In this document: positions 62,653-64,000 of the stretch, piece by piece
How the letters are laid out: every line of letters starts with the position of its first letter
Numbering within the stretch: the first letter of the stretch is position 1
Assembly (NCBI GenBank): GCA_965197385.1
Contig: CBDANA010000006.1
Coordinates: 434,001 to 498,000 of the forward strand
Direction of reading: 5' to 3'
DNA length: 64,000 nucleotides
DNA from: G963667915 sp965197385
GTDB taxonomy: Bacteria > Acidobacteriota > Vicinamibacteria > Vicinamibacterales > UBA823
Translations under genes and position numbers: made by a program
The notes under the pieces: model-generated
Seen by the model: only the letters and a program-made list of their open reading frames with translations
Databases searched by the model: none
Told to the model about the DNA's origin: nothing

Positions 62653-62745
62653 ACAGACGCGCTCGCAGCCCGCGGACCGCGGACCGGCGCGCGGGGCGCG
62701 TCGATCCGTGGAGGCCGAGTGTGGGCGGCCGGATCGTTCAGCTCC

Positions 62746-64000
62746 CTACACGAGCCCCTGATCGAGCATCGCGTCGGCCACCTTCACGAAGCCGGCGATG
62801 TTGGCGCCCATGACATAGTTGCCCGGATCGCCGAAGTGGTCGGCCGTGTCGTGGCACGCTTGGTGGACCGCCTTCATGATCTTCTGCAGACGGCCATCCA
62901 CCTCTTCACGCGTCCAGCTCGTACGCAAGCTGTTCTGCGTCATCTCGAGACCGGAGGTCGCCACGCCGCCGGCATTCGCCGCCTTACCGGGCCCGTACAG
63001 GATCTTGGCCTCGAGGAACTGCTTCACGCCGTCGAGCGTGACCGGCATGTTGGCCCCCTCCGACACCACGGTCACCCCGTTGCGCACGAGGTTCGCCGCG
63101 GCCGTGCCGTTGATCTCGTTCTGCGTCGCGCTGGGAAACGCGCACTGCGCGTCGTGGTCCCACAGCGGATTGTGATCGGCGGATGGATCGACCGCGGTGA
63201 AGACGACATTCCTGTAGTTGTCGGCGTACTCCTTAATCCGGCCGCGCCGCGCGTTCTTCAGCTCCTTGACGAACTCCAGCTTCTCCTTGTCGATGCCCGC
63301 CTCGTCATAGATGTACCCGTTCGAGTCCGACAGCGTGACTGGCTTGGCGCCGAGTTGGAGAAGTTTCTCGACGGTGAACTGAGCGACGTTGCCGCTCCCA
63401 GACACCAGACAGACCTTGCCGTCGAGCGTCTTGCTGCGCGTCGCCAGCATTTCGGCAGCGAAGTAGACCGCGCCGTACCCGGTGGCTTCCGGCCGGATGA
63501 GCGACCCGCCCCAGTTGAGGCCCTTGCCGGTCAGCACGCCGGTGAACTCGTTGCGCACCCGCTTGTACTGGCCGAACAGGAATCCGATCTCACGCCCCCC
63601 GACGCCGATGTCGCCGGCCGGCACGTCGGTGTCGGCGCCGATGTGGCGCTGGAGCTCGGTCATGAAGCTCTGGCAGAAGCGCATCACCTCGGCATCGCTC
63701 TTTCCTTTCGGGTCGAAGTCTGATCCGCCTTTGCCGCCGCCCATCGGCAGCGTCGTGAGCGAATTCTTGAAGACCTGTTCGAACGCGAGGAACTTCAGGA
63801 TGCCAAGATTGACCGACGGGTGAAACCGCAACCCGCCCTTGTAGGGGCCGATGGCGCTGTTCATCTCGACGCGGAAGCCGCGGTTGACGTGCACGTCTCC
63901 GCGGTCGTCCTGCCAAGGCACGCGGAACATCACGACCCGTTCCGGTTCGACAATCCGCTCGAGGATCCGGGCGCTGCGGTAATCCGCCCGCCACTCCAGC
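62746..64000 (-). CDS. gdhA: NADP-type glutamate dehydrogenase (5' end beyond right edge)
   Basis: The frame is open to the right edge (LEWRADYRSARILERIVEPE precedes the first ATG), so about 20-30 N-terminal residues are missing. It carries RGFRVEMNSAIGPYKGGLRF, HPSVNLGILKFLAFEQVFKN, PMGGGKGGSDFDPKG with the catalytic lysine, SGSGNVAQFTVEKLLQLGAK and GANIAGFVKVADAML. The IGPYKGGLRFHPSVN and GGGKGGSDFDPKGKSD signatures are those of the biosynthetic NADP enzyme. It complements the NAD-type enzyme at 58104. Confidence 0.95.
   Translation of the reverse strand, partial: LEWRADYRSARILERIVEPERVVMFRVPWQDDRGDVHVNRGFRVEMNSAIGPYKGGLRFHPSVNLGILKFLAFEQVFKNSLTTLPMGGGKGGSDFDPKGKSDAEVMRFCQSFMTELQRHIGADTDVPAGDIGVGGREIGFLFGQYKRVRNEFTGVLTGKGLNWGGSLIRPEATGYGAVYFAAEMLATRSKTLDGKVCLVSGSGNVAQFTVEKLLQLGAKPVTLSDSNGYIYDEAGIDKEKLEFVKELKNARRGRIKEYADNYRNVVFTAVDPSADHNPLWDHDAQCAFPSATQNEINGTAAANLVRNGVTVVSEGANMPVTLDGVKQFLEAKILYGPGKAANAGGVATSGLEMTQNSLRTSWTREEVDGRLQKIMKAVHQACHDTADHFGDPGNYVMGANIAGFVKVADAMLDQGLV

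Noticed and set aside
61777..63723. A 648-codon plus-strand open frame
   Set aside because: It runs antisense across the PEP/pyruvate-binding protein and the glutamate dehydrogenase and has no recognisable domain.
1..64000. tRNA or rRNA genes
   Set aside because: No cloverleaf-like sequence with TTCRA and anticodon features, and no rRNA-like conserved stretch, was seen; no attachment tRNA next to the integrase remnant either.

Overview
The window is GC-rich bacterial DNA from a Gram-negative organism: it encodes outer-membrane beta-barrels, LolA-like and membrane-fusion proteins, lipoproteins and a nucleoside-channel-like porin. The mix of a DUF5916 barrel, a split methylmalonyl-CoA mutase, a PEP/pyruvate-binding response-regulator hybrid, a long disordered response regulator and many eroded insertion sequences fits Acidobacteriota (Vicinamibacteria-like). 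That placement is my inference from gene content, and no rRNA or tRNA gene is present to confirm it.

Layout. 1-5.4 kb is a scrap zone: a 3D-domain protein cut by the window edge, toxin-antitoxin genes, a LOG-family gene, a deleted resolvase, and an RDD gene and a DUF2293 gene broken around an IS256 remnant. 5.4-13.6 kb holds a broken phage-type integrase, an iron(III) ABC operon whose permease was destroyed by an IS5-like element, and an intact polyamine-type ABC operon (potA-D-B-C order) on the minus strand. 13.7-21.5 kb is an eroded defence-like island: an IS6-like element, an uncharacterised gene next to a truncated phospholipase-D-like gene, a complete type I HsdR with a DUF433/DUF5615 toxin-antitoxin pair, and an HsdS fragment fused to the first codons of another hsdR. 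No HsdM is visible. 21.5-25.8 kb is an intact MacB-type efflux operon.

25.9-38 kb carries a squalene/phytoene synthase, ispH, an MMPL/RND transporter, an MpaB-like oxygenase, an outer-membrane barrel and a LolA-like protein, separated by IS200 and IS481 insertions. These could together make, oxidise and export an isoprenoid lipid. 38-42.8 kb is an Rsb-type partner-switching module (STAS antagonist, anti-sigma kinase, membrane PP2C phosphatase) and a Tsx-like porin. 42.8-50.6 kb is a second scrap zone with a frameshifted duplicate of the LOG gene, a decayed second RsbV/RsbW pair, decayed mazEF, an intact hicAB pair, and an IS3 element split by an IS110 element.

50.7-64 kb is mostly ordinary chromosome: a DUF5916 barrel, an intact IS, a response regulator, the two methylmalonyl-CoA mutase subunits, two different glutamate dehydrogenases (one cut by the right edge) and a large PEP/pyruvate-binding signalling protein. 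Overall, working metabolic and transport operons sit between dense patches of broken genes, nested insertions and toxin-antitoxin pairs, as expected of a genome under strong mobile-element pressure.
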